A stretch of 46,034 bases of DNA from Deltaproteobacteria bacterium. GTDB taxonomy: Bacteria; Myxococcota; Myxococcia; Myxococcales; 40CM-4-68-19. The translations under genes and the position numbers were made by a program. The DNA lies in assembly GCA_005888115.1 (NCBI GenBank), contig VBKO01000343.1, positions 1 through 46,034 on the forward strand. Reading direction: 5' to 3'. A model generated the notes under the pieces. The model searched no databases, was not told the origin of the DNA, and saw only the letters and a list, made by a program, of their open reading frames with translations. How positions within the stretch are numbered: position 1 is the first letter of the stretch; each line of letters begins with the position of its first letter. Positions 27,327-36,309 of the stretch are shown here, one piece after another.

Positions 27327-28306
27327 TGCGCCAGATCGCATACCAGCGTGCTGGCAGCGTGGACGAGGCGGTGCAAGCAGCCGCGCAGCCAGAGGCGGCG
27401 TTCCTCGCGGGCGGGACCTCCCTGGTCGATCTGATGAAGCTGGAGGTGCTCAATCCCGCGCGAGTCGTGGACGTGACGCGGCTCGATCTCTCACGCATCG
27501 AGCCGAGGGCGGACGGCATCCGGCTCGGCGCCACCGCGACGAACAGCGCCGTGGCGGCGCACCCGGAAGTGAAGCGGCGCTTTCCGGCGCTGTCCCAGGC
27601 GCTGCTCTCCGGCGCGTCGCCGCAGCTCCGCAACGTCGCCACCGTGGCGGGCAACCTGATGCAGAGGACCCGCTGCGCGTACTACCGGGACCTCGCGACC
27701 AGGTGCAACAAGCGCAGCCCCGGCGCCGGCTGTGACGCAATCGAGGGTTGGACGCGGATGCACGCCATCCTCGGCGGGAGCGAGCAGTGCATCGCGCTGC
27801 ACCCTTCCGACATGTGCGTCGCCCTCGCGGCCCTGGAGGCGACCATCCACGTCCGCGGGCAGCGCGGCGAGCGCGACATTCCGTTCGGGGATTTCCACCT
27901 GCTACCGGGCGATCACCCCGAGCGCGAGTTCGCGCTCGAGCCAGGCGAGCTGGTCACCTGGGTGTTCGTGCCGGCCACGGCCGCCGCCGCCCGCTCGCGC
28001 TACGTGAAGGTCCGCGATCGCATCTCGTACGCTTTTGCGCTCGCTTCCTGCGCGACGGCGCTGGAGGTGGCGAACGGAAGGATCCGGGTGGCGCGCATGG
28101 CGCTGGGCGGCGTCGGGACCAAGCCATGGCGCTCCCTGGAAGCGGAGCGCATGCTGGTCGGAGCGACGCCGCGGGCGGAAACGTTCCGCCGGGCGGCCGA
28201 CGTGGCGTTGCGCGACGCCCGCCCGCGGCGCGACAACGCCTTCAAGGTCGAGCTGGCGAAGCGCACCATGATCCGGGCGCTCACCCTTTCCGCGGAGGGC
28301 GCATGA
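27326..28306 (+). CDS. Aldehyde oxidoreductase FAD subunit (PaoB-like)
   Basis: The ATG at 27326 overlaps the previous stop (TGATG); GTG 27323 is an alternative. The 326-residue product has the CO-dehydrogenase FAD-binding fold with FLAGGTSLVDLMK and ATVAGNLMQRTRC. The insert RCAYYRDLATRCNKRSPGAGC holds spaced cysteines, as in PaoB proteins that carry an extra 4Fe-4S cluster. It passes electrons from the molybdenum subunit to an acceptor. An ATGA overlap links it to the large subunit. Confidence 0.92.
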   Translation: MRQIAYQRAGSVDEAVQAAAQPEAAFLAGGTSLVDLMKLEVLNPARVVDVTRLDLSRIEPRADGIRLGATATNSAVAAHPEVKRRFPALSQALLSGASPQLRNVATVAGNLMQRTRCAYYRDLATRCNKRSPGAGCDAIEGWTRMHAILGGSEQCIALHPSDMCVALAALEATIHVRGQRGERDIPFGDFHLLPGDHPEREFALEPGELVTWVFVPATAAAARSRYVKVRDRISYAFALASCATALEVANGRIRVARMALGGVGTKPWRSLEAERMLVGATPRAETFRRAADVALRDARPRRDNAFKVELAKRTMIRALTLSAEGA

Positions 28307-30504
28307 AGAGCGTCGGAAAGCCCCTGGTGCGGATAGACGGCCGCGCGAAGGTGACCGGGGAGGCGCGTTATTCGTACGAGGTGCAGGTGCCCGGCGCGGC
28401 CTACGCGGTCCTGGTCACGAGCGGCGTGGCGAGGGGGCGCCTCGTCGAGATCGATACCAGTGCGGCCGAGCGCGAGCCGGGCGTGCTGGCGATCATCACG
28501 CCGCGCAACGCAATTCGTCTGCCGGGCAAGTTGCACGGCGAACCGCCCGACCGCGTGGTGCAGGCGCTCCAAGACGATCGGATCCTTTTCAGCAATCAGC
28601 CGGTGGCCGTCGCGGTGGCCGATACGCTGGAGCGCGCCACTCACGCCGCCCTGCTCGTGCGCGTGCGCGCGGAGGCGGAACCGCCGTCGATCCGGGTACA
28701 GGACGCCCTCGATCGGGCTTTTCCCCACGACATCGTCGCCGGGGGACGCAAGCAGGAGCCCGATTCCGCGCACGGCGATGCCGCCCGGGGAATGCGCGAG
28801 GCGGACGCGCGCATCGAGCAGGCGTACGAAGTGCCGCCCGAGACGCACAGCCCGATGGAGCCGCACGCGACCATCGCCCTCTGGAACGCGCCCGATCGCG
28901 TGACGCTCTATGACTCTTCGCAGTGGGTGTTCGCGGTACGCAACAAGATTGCCAACGCGTTCGCGATTCCGAAAGAGAACGTGCACGTCATGACGAAGTT
29001 CGTGGGCGGCGCGTTCGGGTGCAAGGGGTCGCCCTGGTCGCACGTGATCATCGCCGCGCTGGCAGCGAAGCAAGTCGGGCGTCCGGTCAAGCTGGTGCTC
29101 ACGCGGCAGCAGATGTTCGGCATGGTCGGCGGACGGCCACAGACGGTGCAGGCGGTGGCGCTCGGAGCGAAGAAGGACGGCCAGCTCGCGGCGCTCCGAC
29201 ACGAAAGCACTTCCGCCACCTCGCGCTTCGACGTGTTCGTCGAGGCGGCGGCGTTGCAGGCGCGCCACATCTATGCCTGTCCGAACATCGAGACGAAGCA
29301 CCGCGTCGTACGGCTCGACATCGGAACGCCCACCTTCATGCGCGCGCCGGGCGAGTCGAGCGGGAGCTTCGCGCTGGAATCGGCGATGGACGAGCTGGCG
29401 CATGCGTTGGCGCTCGACCCACTCGCGCTGCGCCTGAAGAACTACGCGGAGATCGATCCGAGCGAGGGGAAGCCTTTCTCCAGCAAGTCGCTGCGCCAGT
29501 GCTACACGGAAGGAGCGCGGCGATTCGGCTGGGACAAGCGTCCGGCGAAGCCGCGCTCCCAGACGCGCGAGGGGCTGCTCCTCGGGATGGGCATGGCCAC
29601 CGCGTCGTATCCCGCGAACTTCTCGCCGGCCAGCGCGGTTGCGCGGATGCTCCCCGACGGCAGCGCGCAGGTGGAGAGCGGCACCATCGATCTCGGCACC
29701 GGCACCTACACGGTCATGGCGCAGGTGGCAGCCGACGCGCTGGGGCTGCCGTACGAGAAGGTGCGCTTCGACCTCGGTGACAGCGAGATGCCGGAGGCGC
29801 CCATCTCCGCCGGCTCGATGACCGCTGCGAGCGTGGGGTCGGCCGTGCTGCTCACCTGCGGCGCGCTGCGGGAGAAGCTGGTGCAACTGGCCGTCGCCGA
29901 TCCAGCCTCGCCGCTGCACGGCGCGCGCACCGAGGAGGTGCGCGTCGAGGAAGGGCGCCTCGCCGCGCAGGGCCGTTCCGACACCTATGCGGACGTCGTC
30001 CGGCGCGCGGGAGAAAAGCCCATCGAGGTCCGCAGCAAGGCGGCTCCCGGCGAGGAGCGGAAGAAGTACACGAACCTGGCCTTCGGTGCGCAATTCGCCG
30101 AGGTGCTGGTCGATCCGGACCTGGGCAGCGTCCGCGTCTCGCGGATGGTGGGCGTCTTCGCGCCGGGCCGCGTCCTCAACGCCCGCACCGCGCGCAGCCA
30201 ATTGATGGGCGGCATGGTGTGGGGCATCGGCATGGCCCTGCTCGAGCACTCAGTCTACGACGAGAAGCTGGGCCGCATCATGAGCCGCGACCTGGCCGAC
30301 TACCACGTGCCTGGCAATGCCGATGTCGGAGTCGTCGAGCCGTACTTCATCGAGGAGCAGGACGAGCACGTCAACCCGGCCGGCGTGAAGGGCGTCGGCG
30401 AGCTCGGTCTCTGCGGTGCGGCGGCCGCGATCGCAAACGCTGTGTTCAATGCGACGGGCAGACGGATTCGCACCCTGCCGATCACGCCCGACAAGCTTCT
30501 TTAG
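28303..30504 (+). CDS. Aldehyde oxidoreductase molybdenum subunit (PaoC-like)
   Basis: This 733-residue catalytic subunit has the aldehyde oxidase/xanthine dehydrogenase large-subunit order: the a/b hammerhead domain (about 15-130), then molybdopterin-binding motifs including FVGGAFGCKG, MRAPGESSGSFA and GTIDLGTGTYTVMAQ. The C-terminal GVGELGL carries the catalytic glutamate. It should oxidise aldehydes to acids with a molybdenum cytosine-dinucleotide cofactor. Export would be by hitch-hiking on the Tat signal of the FeS subunit. No cofactor-maturation chaperone gene follows. Confidence 0.93.
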   Translation: MKSVGKPLVRIDGRAKVTGEARYSYEVQVPGAAYAVLVTSGVARGRLVEIDTSAAEREPGVLAIITPRNAIRLPGKLHGEPPDRVVQALQDDRILFSNQPVAVAVADTLERATHAALLVRVRAEAEPPSIRVQDALDRAFPHDIVAGGRKQEPDSAHGDAARGMREADARIEQAYEVPPETHSPMEPHATIALWNAPDRVTLYDSSQWVFAVRNKIANAFAIPKENVHVMTKFVGGAFGCKGSPWSHVIIAALAAKQVGRPVKLVLTRQQMFGMVGGRPQTVQAVALGAKKDGQLAALRHESTSATSRFDVFVEAAALQARHIYACPNIETKHRVVRLDIGTPTFMRAPGESSGSFALESAMDELAHALALDPLALRLKNYAEIDPSEGKPFSSKSLRQCYTEGARRFGWDKRPAKPRSQTREGLLLGMGMATASYPANFSPASAVARMLPDGSAQVESGTIDLGTGTYTVMAQVAADALGLPYEKVRFDLGDSEMPEAPISAGSMTAASVGSAVLLTCGALREKLVQLAVADPASPLHGARTEEVRVEEGRLAAQGRSDTYADVVRRAGEKPIEVRSKAAPGEERKKYTNLAFGAQFAEVLVDPDLGSVRVSRMVGVFAPGRVLNARTARSQLMGGMVWGIGMALLEHSVYDEKLGRIMSRDLADYHVPGNADVGVVEPYFIEEQDEHVNPAGVKGVGELGLCGAAAAIANAVFNATGRRIRTLPITPDKLL

Positions 30505-30622
30505 CGCTCGCCTGCGCAGCCCTCGGCGGTTCGGCTCCGGTGCCGGCGGGCAGACGGGCGCCCAGACGTTGTGAAGAGGCGCGGGCGTCTACAACTTTGG
30601 TCTCCCTACAAGGAGGCGACCA
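30505..30622. promoter_or_regulatory. Gap before the small charged protein
   Basis: The 118 bp hold an imperfect inverted repeat, GTTGT to ACAAC, around 30569-30596 and a strong AAGGAGG ribosome site at 30610-30616. A specific promoter cannot be assigned. Confidence 0.25.
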
Positions 30623-30949
30623 ATGAAGCGGATCATATTCGCGCTCGCGGGACTTTCACTGATGGCGTCGGGCCTGAAAGCCGAGGAGAAGGAGAAGGTC
30701 GAGGTCAAGAAAGACAAGAACGACGTCCAGATCGAGAAGAAGCGGACCACGGGCACTACGTCCCGCAAGACCAAGGTCCACTCGAAGGCGCGCGCCCGCG
30801 CCGGTGGTGGGACGGTGGCCAAGACGGAGACGACGGTCGAGCGCGATCGGCCGGGCGTCGGAAACGATACGAAGACGAAGACCACCGAGACCAAGGAGAA
30901 GGACGCCAAGGGCGACGTGGTGCGCGAGGAAAAGAAGGTCACGCGCTAG
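30623..30949 (+). CDS. Small exported Lys/Glu/Thr-rich protein
   Basis: This 108-residue protein has a strong ribosome site (AAGGAGG) and the signal peptide MKRIIFALAGLSLMASGLKA. The mature part is made of Lys, Glu, Asp, Thr and Arg with almost no hydrophobic residues (EKVEVKKDKNDVQIEKK, TKTTETKEKDAKGDV), so it is likely disordered and highly charged in the periplasm. Similar small proteins are annotated only as hypothetical. It is convergent with the solute-binding gene. Confidence 0.75.
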   Translation: MKRIIFALAGLSLMASGLKAEEKEKVEVKKDKNDVQIEKKRTTGTTSRKTKVHSKARARAGGGTVAKTETTVERDRPGVGNDTKTKTTETKEKDAKGDVVREEKKVTR

Positions 30950-30983
30950 TTCCACGCGGCGCGACGCTCTTCCAGCGCCGATC

Positions 30984-31784
30984 TCAGCGCGCCGGGGACG
31001 GCGCAGCGACGGCCGCGTCGCGCTGGCCGCTTTTTTCCAGCGAGCTGGCGACGAAGCCCGACGCCTTCATCTCCTCGACGAACGGACGAAGGTAGCTCGC
31101 GGCACGTTCGCGAGCTCGGGGCATGCCCATCGCCTGTTCGATCGCCATGAACCGGCCTTCGATGACGCGCACGCCTGGGTCGCTCTTCGCGAGCTGGACC
31201 AACGGCTGTTTCACCCCGGCGACCGCTTCGAGCTTCTCCCTTTGGAACAGGTCGATCGCGCCCGGCGATGTCGGCGCGCGCAGCAATCGGGCGTGCTTCA
31301 GCGTGCGAGTCAGGTACAGGTCGTATGCGCTCTTCGCGCCGACGGCGATGCGCACCCCGTCGCGATCGACGTCCTCGATGGCGCGCAACGGCGATTCCGC
31401 GGGGACCGCATAGGTGCCTTCGATCACCACGTACGGCGCCGTGAAGGCGATCTCGGTGGCGCGTTCCGGATCGACCGCAAGAAACGCGACGTCCCACGCG
31501 TTCGTCTTGACCGCGTCCACCACCTTGCCGGCGGCGTCGTATGCGATCAGTTCGACAGGGAGCTCCAGCCGCCGCCCCAACTCGCGCGCCAGGTCCACCG
31601 ACAGGCCACGCGGCTCGCCGGTCGCCGGGTCCTTTTGCGCCAACACGGGATTCCCGAGGTTGATCGCGGCGCGCAGCCGGCCGGTGGGCGCGAAATCCTT
31701 GGCAACGTCGGGCCGGACGTTCCCTGCGGCGGTGCAAGCGCCGAGCAAAGCGAGCCACAGGGGCGAGACTCGCAGTTTCCGCAG
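30984..31784 (-). CDS. Solute-binding lipoprotein, family 3
   Basis: The mature domain resembles extracellular solute-binding proteins of polar amino acid uptake: LRAAINLGNPVLA, LSVDLARELGRRLELPVEL, WDVAFLAVDPERATEIAFT and YVVIEGTYAVP. The track starts it at TTG 31748, inside the lipobox LLGAC. Reading upstream in frame gives LRKLRVSPLWLALLGAC, a proper lipoprotein signal, but no ATG, GTG or TTG precedes it. A CTG at 31784 is the best available start. No permease or ATPase gene is nearby, so it may feed a distant transporter or act as a sensor. Confidence 0.75.
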   Translation of the reverse strand: MRKLRVSPLWLALLGACTAAGNVRPDVAKDFAPTGRLRAAINLGNPVLAQKDPATGEPRGLSVDLARELGRRLELPVELIAYDAAGKVVDAVKTNAWDVAFLAVDPERATEIAFTAPYVVIEGTYAVPAESPLRAIEDVDRDGVRIAVGAKSAYDLYLTRTLKHARLLRAPTSPGAIDLFQREKLEAVAGVKQPLVQLAKSDPGVRVIEGRFMAIEQAMGMPRARERAASYLRPFVEEMKASGFVASSLEKSGQRDAAVAAPSPAR

Positions 31785-31807
31785 CTTGTCCGGTTTGAGG
31801 AGTGTCG

Positions 31808-33217
31808 ATGCGTTTCCTGAGCGTACCGTTTGCAGCCGCAGCCCTGATTGGCTCCCTCGCAGCGGGGCCCGCGCGCGCGCTCGACGATGCTGCTGCCGCG
31901 CATGTGGTCCAGTTCTCGAACCAGCAGATGGCGGCGACTGCCGCGCACCTGTCCACGGTGTCTTCGCCGGAGACGACTCGCGCAGACGGAAGCTGGAACA
32001 CGGTTTCCAACACCAACGAGGTCGCGTGGACGCAGGGATTCTTCCCTGGCTCCAACTGGTACCTGTACGACCTCACGGGCGACGCGCAAGCGAAGGGGCG
32101 CGCGGAACAATGGACCCGGGCACTCGAGGGACAGACACGGGCGACGCCTACTACAAGAACGTGCTGCTGACGGCTGCAAGCTCGCTGGCCTCGCGCTTCG
32201 ACTCGACCGTCGGCGCCGTCATCTGCTGCGACTGGAACCCGGACTGGCATCGCCCCGTGGTCACCGACACCATGATGAACCTGGAGCTGCTCGTCTGGGG
32301 CGCGGCGAACGGCGGACCGCAGACCTGGAGCGACATGGCGGTGAGTCACGCGCTCAAGACGCTCGCCGACATGGTCCGCCCCGACGGCAGCACGTACCAC
32401 GTCGTGGACTACTCGAGCTCGGGCGCGATCCTCTTCCGCGGCACGTTCCAGGGATACTCGAATTCCTCGACGTGGACCCGCGGACAGGCCTGGGCCATCT
32501 ACGGGTATACGATGCTGTACCGGTATACGGCCGATCCGCGCATGCTCGCCGCCGCCCGCAAGGTGACTGATTACTACCTGTCGCGGCTCGGCAATGACCC
32601 GGTGCCGAACTGGGACTTCGATGCCCCGAGCCAATACAAGGACTCGTCCGCCGCGGCGGCGGTCGCCTCCGCGTTGTTCGAGCTGAGCGGATTCGTCAGC
32701 GATCCCGATCGACAGCGATACCTGGATGCAGCCACGCACATGCTCGACGCGCTCGCTTCGCCTGCGTATCTGGCGGAGGGATCGTCCAGCCAGGCCATTC
32801 TTCTCCACGGCGTCGCGAACCTCCCGGAAGGTCACGGCGTGGATGTCGGACTCGCTTACGGCGACCACTACTTCCTCGAGGCGCTCGCGCGGCGGCCAGC
32901 TTCCAGTCCCGACGCCGGCGTTCCCGACGCTGGAGTTCCCGACGCTGGAGTTCCCGACGCTGGAGTTCCCGACGCTGGGGTTCCCGATGCTGGAGTTCCC
33001 GACGCTGGAGTTCCCGACGCTGGAGTTCCCGACGCTGGCGTTCCCGACGCTGGGGTTCCCGACGCTCGCGCTCCTGATGCTAAGTACGCCAGCTCCCTCG
33101 TCCTCTCCGGCCCGAGGCTGTGCAACCGGAGGAGACGCGGCGATCGGTGCGATCGCCCTACTCGCCTGCGCGATCATTCGGCGGCGGAAACGCGACTACC
33201 TGGATAGGAGCTCGTAG
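31808..33217 (+). pseudogene. GH88 unsaturated glucuronyl hydrolase, broken, with MYXO-CTERM tail
   Basis: ATG 31808 (GAGGAG upstream) starts a signal peptide and the GH88 beginning (NEVAWTQGFFPGSNWYLYDL) in one frame to about 32134. Homology resumes at TGDAYYKNVLLTAASSLA in another frame and continues through TDTMMNLELLVWG, FQGYSNSSTWTRGQAWAIYGY and DSSAAAAVASALFEL. About 22 residues that normally lie between, including the HDxGF motif with a key aspartate, are missing. After PDAGV repeats, a MYXO-CTERM-like tail (GCATGGDAAIGAIALLACAI then RRRKR) lies in the original frame. At least two lesions inactivate it. The function would be release of unsaturated uronic acids from polysaccharide fragments. 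Confidence 0.75.
32908..33087 (+). repeat. 15-bp tandem repeat encoding PDAGV
   Basis: Ten units of a 15-bp repeat (consensus CCCGACGCTGGAGTT) are followed by two degenerate units, PDARA and PDAKY. The unit is a multiple of three, so copy-number change would not shift frame. It forms a Pro/Asp/Ala/Gly/Val linker between the glycosidase domain and the sorting tail. It has no CRISPR-like spacer structure. Confidence 0.9.
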
Positions 33218-34437
33218 TAGCCCACCTCGTCCGTCGTGTTCCGAACGAAATGGTCTCGCCACAGGGAAGCGATCGGCCATTGGTACGACCAGAAGGCATT
33301 GCCGTTCGCCATCAGGCCGGTCAAGCGCGCTCTCTTCTTGCCAACGACCTCGATCGCTTCAGCGTCTCCGCGCAATCGGGCTCCTTTCATCTGCAGCGAC
33401 AAACCGATCATCCGCTCGAGGAGCGTCGCGCCCGCTTCCAGGCGAGAGCCGGCGACAGCGAGCACGGCCGCCGCACGGTCACGTAGCGCCGAGTCGCTAG
33501 TTGCGGCAACCCTTTGCGAAAGGACCACATGGATATCGAGAGGGAGCGCGCGAGCGGTCTCGGAGAAGGCTCGCGAGTGCGCCTGACCGGGGTCTACTTG
33601 CGCGTAGGCAGCCCTGAACGCGTCGAAGAGAGGACGAACGGGAAGCGCGAAACTGTTCCGCTCGAGCGCTTCCTCCAAGCTGGCGAGATCTGCCACGGTG
33701 AGCGGCGCCTGAGCACCTGCCCGGAGGAGGACAGCGCCGCTGGCAAGATAGCCGTCGTCCGGATGGGAGCGCGCCATTGCGTCGAGGAGGTCGAGCGCGG
33801 CGCTCCGCGCGCGCGTGCGTTTCTTCTCCGGCATCTTTTCATGCAGGAGAACATGCATGGCCACGAGGTGGACGCCGAGGGAGCGTTCCACCCCGTCTGC
33901 CTCGGCGAAGGCGGCCTCGATGAGACCTGCGGATCCCGCCGGAGCCCTGCCGAACTCGAGTAGCAGCCTGTCGCCGCGTCCCTGCACATGTGCGATTGCC
34001 GTCGGATCGATCGGCCGCTGAACGTCGATCGCACCAAGGAGCTGCTTCGTCGCTCGCATCGGCCGTCCGGAGGCGCTCCATGCGCGAGCGGCGACGTCCG
34101 TCCATCGATCCTCCGGAGCGCGCTTCCTTTCTTCGATCAACCTGGCGAGGACGACCACTTCGGGCGCGCCGGACCTCGATGATGCCAATTGCTCCGCGAA
34201 CCGTGACGCCGCCGCCAAGTTGCTTTCCTCGAGAGCGATACAGGCCCTTACGAACAGCGCACCCGGATTCGAGGACGCCACAAGGGGTTCCAGGAGCTGA
34301 CCCGCTACGGCTAGCTCGCCTCGCGCAGCGAGTACCGCGGCGCGATCCACGACACGCGCCTTGCCGGCGCCGGCGATGAGAAACAACACCGTGAGCGCGA
34401 CTGCGGCCATTGCCGCTCCGATTACGACGAGTGACAC
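33196..34437 (-). CDS. Unknown N-anchored helical-repeat protein
   Basis: The GTG start at 34437 gives 413 residues. It begins with a TM helix (MSLVVIGAAMAAVALTVLFL) followed by an Ala/Leu/Arg-rich helical body with TPR-like pairs (ARGELAVAGQLLEPLVAS, ALFVRACIALEESNLAAA). The C-terminus is more aromatic (NAFWSYQWPIASLWRDHF). The 3' end overlaps the convergent GH88 pseudogene by 22 bp. No known family is recognised. It may be a periplasm-facing scaffold. It lies 45 bp downstream of the Kdp-linked kinase gene and could be part of that transcript. Confidence 0.65.
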   Translation of the reverse strand: MSLVVIGAAMAAVALTVLFLIAGAGKARVVDRAAVLAARGELAVAGQLLEPLVASSNPGALFVRACIALEESNLAAASRFAEQLASSRSGAPEVVVLARLIEERKRAPEDRWTDVAARAWSASGRPMRATKQLLGAIDVQRPIDPTAIAHVQGRGDRLLLEFGRAPAGSAGLIEAAFAEADGVERSLGVHLVAMHVLLHEKMPEKKRTRARSAALDLLDAMARSHPDDGYLASGAVLLRAGAQAPLTVADLASLEEALERNSFALPVRPLFDAFRAAYAQVDPGQAHSRAFSETARALPLDIHVVLSQRVAATSDSALRDRAAAVLAVAGSRLEAGATLLERMIGLSLQMKGARLRGDAEAIEVVGKKRARLTGLMANGNAFWSYQWPIASLWRDHFVRNTTDEVGYYELLSR

Positions 34438-34482
34438 GCGAATCTACCTCGGGGTCCGCAATGGTCGCGATCTACGGCCTTG

Positions 34483-36309
34483 TCACGCGCGTCCGGGGAC
34501 GCGCAGGGTGAACCAGAAGCGGCTGCCTTGCTCCGGCGTGGTATCGACGCCCATGTCGCCGCCGTGCGCGGAGACGATCTCGTGCGAGATGTACAGGCCC
34601 AGCCCGATGCCCTCTCCCTTGGTGCCGGGCACCCGGAAGAACTTCTCGAAGACGCGCTGCCGGTACTCGGCAGGAATGCCCGGGCCTTGATCCTGCACCT
34701 CGAACCGGACGCGCTCGTCGTCGGGCCGCGCCCGGATCTCGATCCTTCCGCCCGGGGGACTATGCCGGATCGCGTTGCCGATGAGGTTGTCGAAGACCAG
34801 CCCGATCCGCTCGGGATCGACCAGCACCGGCAACACGGGTTCACCGAGCTTCTCCTCCAGGCGGACGCCCGCGTCGCGAGCCGCATCCGCTTTGGCGGCG
34901 ACGGCGGCGTCGACGACCGACTTCGCGGATATCGAGGTCAGCGAGACCTCCACCCTGCCCGCCTGGATTCGAGACAAGTCGAGGAGATCGTCGACGATTC
35001 CCTGCAGCCGCTCGCAATCCTCTCGCGCGGCGTACAGCAGATCCGCCTGCCGCTCCGTGAGCGAGCCTACCGTCCCTTCGATGAGGATGTGGATCGCCAT
35101 GCGCAGCGAGGTGAGCGGCGTCCGGAACTCGTGCGCAACGGTCGCCACCAGATCGTTCTTCAGCTCGTCGAAACGCAGAAGCCGGGTCACGTCCTGGAAC
35201 ACGATGGTCGCCCCGACCACGCCTCCTTGCTCGGAATAGAGGGGCGTGGCGCGGGGCAAGAGGGCGCGATCGCCTCCCTCCGCGCGCACGCGCACCGCCT
35301 CCTCCAGGCCGCGTGGGGCGTACGCGCCTTTGCCGCTCACGACGTGGGTGCGAACCTTCTCCACCGCCTCGCGCATCTCCGGCGGCATGCGCGCGAGGGG
35401 CTCGGCGCCGGCCGAGATCTGGAGCAACGTCTCGGCCGCCTGGTTCACGTTCAGCACGCGCCCCTCGACCGAGAGGACGAGCACGGGGTCCGGCAAGCTG
35501 TCGATGGCCGCCTGCGACGCCTGCTGGGCCTGGAGCAGCTCGCCGAGCGAGCTGCTGCGGTACTCGCGAAGCTTGTCCGCCATCATGTCCAGCTCGCGAC
35601 CGACTTGCGCGATCTCGTCCTCGCCGCGCAGCCGTGCGCGCGCATCGAGGTTCCCTTCGCCGATGCTGCGGACGGCGAGCGTGAGCAGCTGGAGCGGGCG
35701 CAAGGCACGCCTGGTGAGCCATACCGAAGCGAACAGCGCCAGCCCGAAAGCGCAGATGGTGGAGAGCACCAGCAGTGAGCGATTGCGCTCGCCCATCCGG
35801 CGCGCCTCGTCGCTCTTGTGCACGATCGCGTCCTGGTTCAGCTCGAGGATCCGTTCGGCCGCCGCCCTCGCGCGGGAGAAGCCCGGCTCCATCTCCGCGA
35901 AGTACCGTCGCCGCAGCGCGCTCTCGTCCTGGAGCGTGCGGTACCGCGCATGTCTCGCGAGGTATTCATCCCAGGCCGCACGCAGCGCGTGCGTCGCCTC
36001 CCCCTCGCCCGGCTCGGTGATGTTGTGCTCCTGCACCGAGAGCTCCTCGTTGAACTTCCCGATGTTCGCCGCCGCCTGGGCGTCGGCCTTCTCGGGCTGC
36101 CCCGCGGCCCGGAAGAGCGCGGCGCTGTCCACCCGCTCGAGCGCGTCTTTCATCCGCTGAGCGGCGAGGACGCTGCGGTAGTTGTCCTGCAGGATGCGCT
36201 GCGAGCTCCGGCCGAGAGCGTCCACCGTGCTCAGCGCCACGAATCCGAGCAGCGCAAGCCCCGCGGCAAGCGGCAGCTGTGCCAGGAGCAGCCTGGTCCG
36301 CAGCGTCAC
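34483..36309 (-). CDS. Kdp-linked sensor histidine kinase, separate from KdpD N-domain
   Basis: The GTG at 36309 follows AGGAGGG and overlaps the KdpD-N stop (GTGA), giving 608 residues. The order is TM1 (about 5-28), a 150-residue periplasmic helical loop, and TM2 (about 190-212). Then come a HAMP (LRPLQLLTLAVRSIGEGNL), a PAS domain (about 280-400), an H-box VAHEFRTPLTS and an ATPase domain with DNLIGNAIRHSP, DQGPGIP and GIGLGLYIS. Classical KdpD has four TM helices and its kinase fused to the KdpD/Usp part; here the kinase has its own sensor module. It probably phosphorylates the adjacent NtrC-type regulator. Confidence 0.9.
   Translation of the reverse strand: MTLRTRLLLAQLPLAAGLALLGFVALSTVDALGRSSQRILQDNYRSVLAAQRMKDALERVDSAALFRAAGQPEKADAQAAANIGKFNEELSVQEHNITEPGEGEATHALRAAWDEYLARHARYRTLQDESALRRRYFAEMEPGFSRARAAAERILELNQDAIVHKSDEARRMGERNRSLLVLSTICAFGLALFASVWLTRRALRPLQLLTLAVRSIGEGNLDARARLRGEDEIAQVGRELDMMADKLREYRSSSLGELLQAQQASQAAIDSLPDPVLVLSVEGRVLNVNQAAETLLQISAGAEPLARMPPEMREAVEKVRTHVVSGKGAYAPRGLEEAVRVRAEGGDRALLPRATPLYSEQGGVVGATIVFQDVTRLLRFDELKNDLVATVAHEFRTPLTSLRMAIHILIEGTVGSLTERQADLLYAAREDCERLQGIVDDLLDLSRIQAGRVEVSLTSISAKSVVDAAVAAKADAARDAGVRLEEKLGEPVLPVLVDPERIGLVFDNLIGNAIRHSPPGGRIEIRARPDDERVRFEVQDQGPGIPAEYRQRVFEKFFRVPGTKGEGIGLGLYISHEIVSAHGGDMGVDTTPEQGSRFWFTLRVPGRA

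Noticed and set aside
32908-33087. Possible CRISPR array
   Set aside because: Units are contiguous 15-mers with no unique spacers and are in frame with the glycosidase.
30946-33177. 743-residue minus-strand ORF with SVGNPSVGN repeats
   Set aside because: The pentapeptide look comes from the antisense of the PDAGV DNA repeat. The rest is antisense to GH88 and overlaps the solute-binding gene in another frame.
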